Both the position numbers and the translations under genes were made by a program. A DNA stretch of 8,555 bases. Source: Dehalococcoidia bacterium (lineage in GTDB: Bacteria > Chloroflexota > Dehalococcoidia > JACPQF01). How positions within the stretch are numbered: the stretch's first letter is position 1; the number at the start of each line of letters is the position of its first letter. The notes under the pieces were generated by a model that made no database searches, was not told the origin of the DNA, and was given only the letters and a program-made list of their open reading frames with translations. Below are positions 7,655-8,555 of this stretch, one piece after another. Location: contig JAUSEJ010000653.1 in the NCBI GenBank assembly GCA_030650265.1, positions 1-8,555 on the forward strand, read 5' to 3'.

Positions 7655-8555
7655 CTATTCAGTGGCAGAACCCATCGGGTCCGTCTGGCTCCATCTTGAC
7701 CGCGCGATCCGTGTCAACATTGTAACAGCAAAGATCGAACCTTGTAAACTAAGCGAATTGCGTCCATACCACCGGGCGCCCATCTCGTACAACTTAATGT
7801 CACTGTCATTGACTTGCCCTGTGAATAGCCGATCAGTCGGGAGAGCGCCAGTACTAAATCTGGAGCCTCCGTAGGGATAGTAGACCATTGTACTCACCTG
7901 GCTTGACGTCGTGCTGGAGACGACGCTCGTGCCCCAAGGTGGTCGAGGAAGATGTAGGAGAGATTGCCGCCGCTCCGCATGGCGATTCTCTGGCTGCCGG
8001 CATAGTAATATTTGTCCCCGAAAGGCCTGGCTGCCTCGGCGCCGAGGGCGATGGTTGGCTCGGTCGAGACCAGCTTTCGCACCTTCACGTCGTCGTAGTA
8101 GACGTCGGCCAGGTACGTCCTGAGGCCGATGGTTCCGGTGATCCGGCTGGCGTCTGTTGCTGTCCAGGCGTCGTTCCCAACCTTCACCGCTTGGGTCGTA
8201 CCGGAGGAGGTGATTGCGAAGGTGTACCAGGTGTTGGTCCTTCGGCGGAAGGATAGGTGATGGCGGGGTTCTGAGTCAGCCAACTCCAACTGCCGTCGTA
8301 CTCCCAGATACCGGTCATGCCGCCGCTCCCGTAGTCGAAGCCATAGAAGTGCGTGGTGTCCACGTAGCGCCAGGTCGGATCTGCCGCATGGGACCCCGAT
8401 GGTGTGGTAGCGAGCCTCGCCTTCACCTCGTAGACGAAGTCGGTGAGGCTCAGAGTCTTCTGGTAGGTATTGGCCGATCCGTTGCTGGCGTCGGACTGGC
8501 GATAGCTCCAGGAGAGCGTACCGTTGGCGCCGGTGATTACGCTCTGGGCCCAGGT
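7655..8555 (-). pseudogene. Broken RHS/YD-repeat protein with lectin-like domain, 5' part beyond window
   Basis: Remnant of a large secreted or surface RHS-type protein read in three successive frames. Frame A (8555 to about 8239) has no stop and encodes a jelly-roll, lectin-like part (THFYGFDYGSGG, WEYDGSWSWL). Frame B (about 8238 to 7933) continues it with TNTWYTFAI and VYYDDVKVRKL, then RHS sequence: KYYYAGSQRIAMR and YIFLDHLG. Frame C (7930 to 7655) resumes with TSVVSSTTSSQVSTM, YYPYGGSRF, LPTDRLFTGQ and LYEMGARWY, the RHS core signature. Each join is explained by one missing base: near 8238-8240, and after the GGGG at 7932-7935. The net shift is two bases, so frame is not restored. After MGARWYG the usual short DPxLGRF-type ending is replaced by about 19 unrelated residues before SRWSQTDP and a TAG at 7657-7655. 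Decay is the simplest reading; sequencing errors are possible at the G runs. Confidence 0.8.
8235..8261 (-). repeat. 27-bp inverted repeat, right copy, at a frameshift
   Basis: This is the partner of 7554-7580 in opposite orientation (24 of 27 bases). It lies inside the RHS pseudogene, encodes part of ITYPSAEG and spans the first frameshift point. It also contains a small hairpin (CCTTC, 4-nt loop, GAAGG). Confidence 0.55.

Noticed and set aside
7725..7750. GGTTCGATC on the minus strand resembles a tRNA T-loop, suggesting a tRNA or attachment-site remnant
   Set aside because: The flanking bases do not form a proper T-stem (the closing G-C pair is missing), and no acceptor or anticodon arm is visible.
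7960..8330. A 12-base sequence (TGCCGCCGCTCC) occurring twice
   Set aside because: Both copies encode Ser-Gly-Gly in the RHS remnant with the same codons, so coding and composition explain them.

Overview
This is a bacterial window of moderate GC. Every gene I can support lies on the minus strand, so transcription runs from high to low coordinates. The style of the proteins (YfhO-type membrane glycosyltransferases with a WNPY motif, RHS proteins carrying a lectin-like domain, TTG start codons) fits Chloroflexota or a related environmental lineage. That placement is inference, since no marker gene is present.

Layout in transcription order: (a) 8555-7655, the 3' part of an RHS/YD-repeat protein with a lectin-like domain. 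It is broken by two single-base frameshifts and has a disturbed C-terminus, and its upstream part lies outside the window. (b) 7654-7507, a 148-bp spacer holding a 14-bp dyad, one half of a 27-bp inverted repeat and a strong ribosome binding site. (c) 7506-6547, a cation diffusion facilitator (Zn/Cd/Co efflux type) starting with TTG. (d) 6546-6469, a 78-bp spacer with a good sigma70-type promoter (TAGACT, 17 bp, TATAAT). (e) 6468-1, three tightly packed genes: a DPM1-like polyprenol-phosphate sugar synthase (GT2), a 1332-residue protein that fuses a YfhO-family GT-C glycosyltransferase to a complete Wzx-like flippase, and a GT39/PMT_2-type GT-C glycosyltransferase that overlaps the fusion gene by ATGA and runs off the left edge.

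The last three genes read as one pathway. A cytoplasmic GT2 charges a polyprenyl phosphate with a sugar, a flippase module may move lipid-linked sugar across the membrane, and two GT-C enzymes use lipid-linked sugar on the outer face. The covalent fusion of the YfhO enzyme to the flippase is the most unusual thing here. It recalls the three-part glycosylation systems of Firmicutes (CsbB-type GT2, GtcA flippase, YfhO transferase), with the flippase and transferase in one chain. The GT39 frame, 584 codons open to the window edge, is a real gene even though its stop codon is not in view. I found no convincing plus-strand gene, tRNA, rRNA, CRISPR array or insertion sequence.
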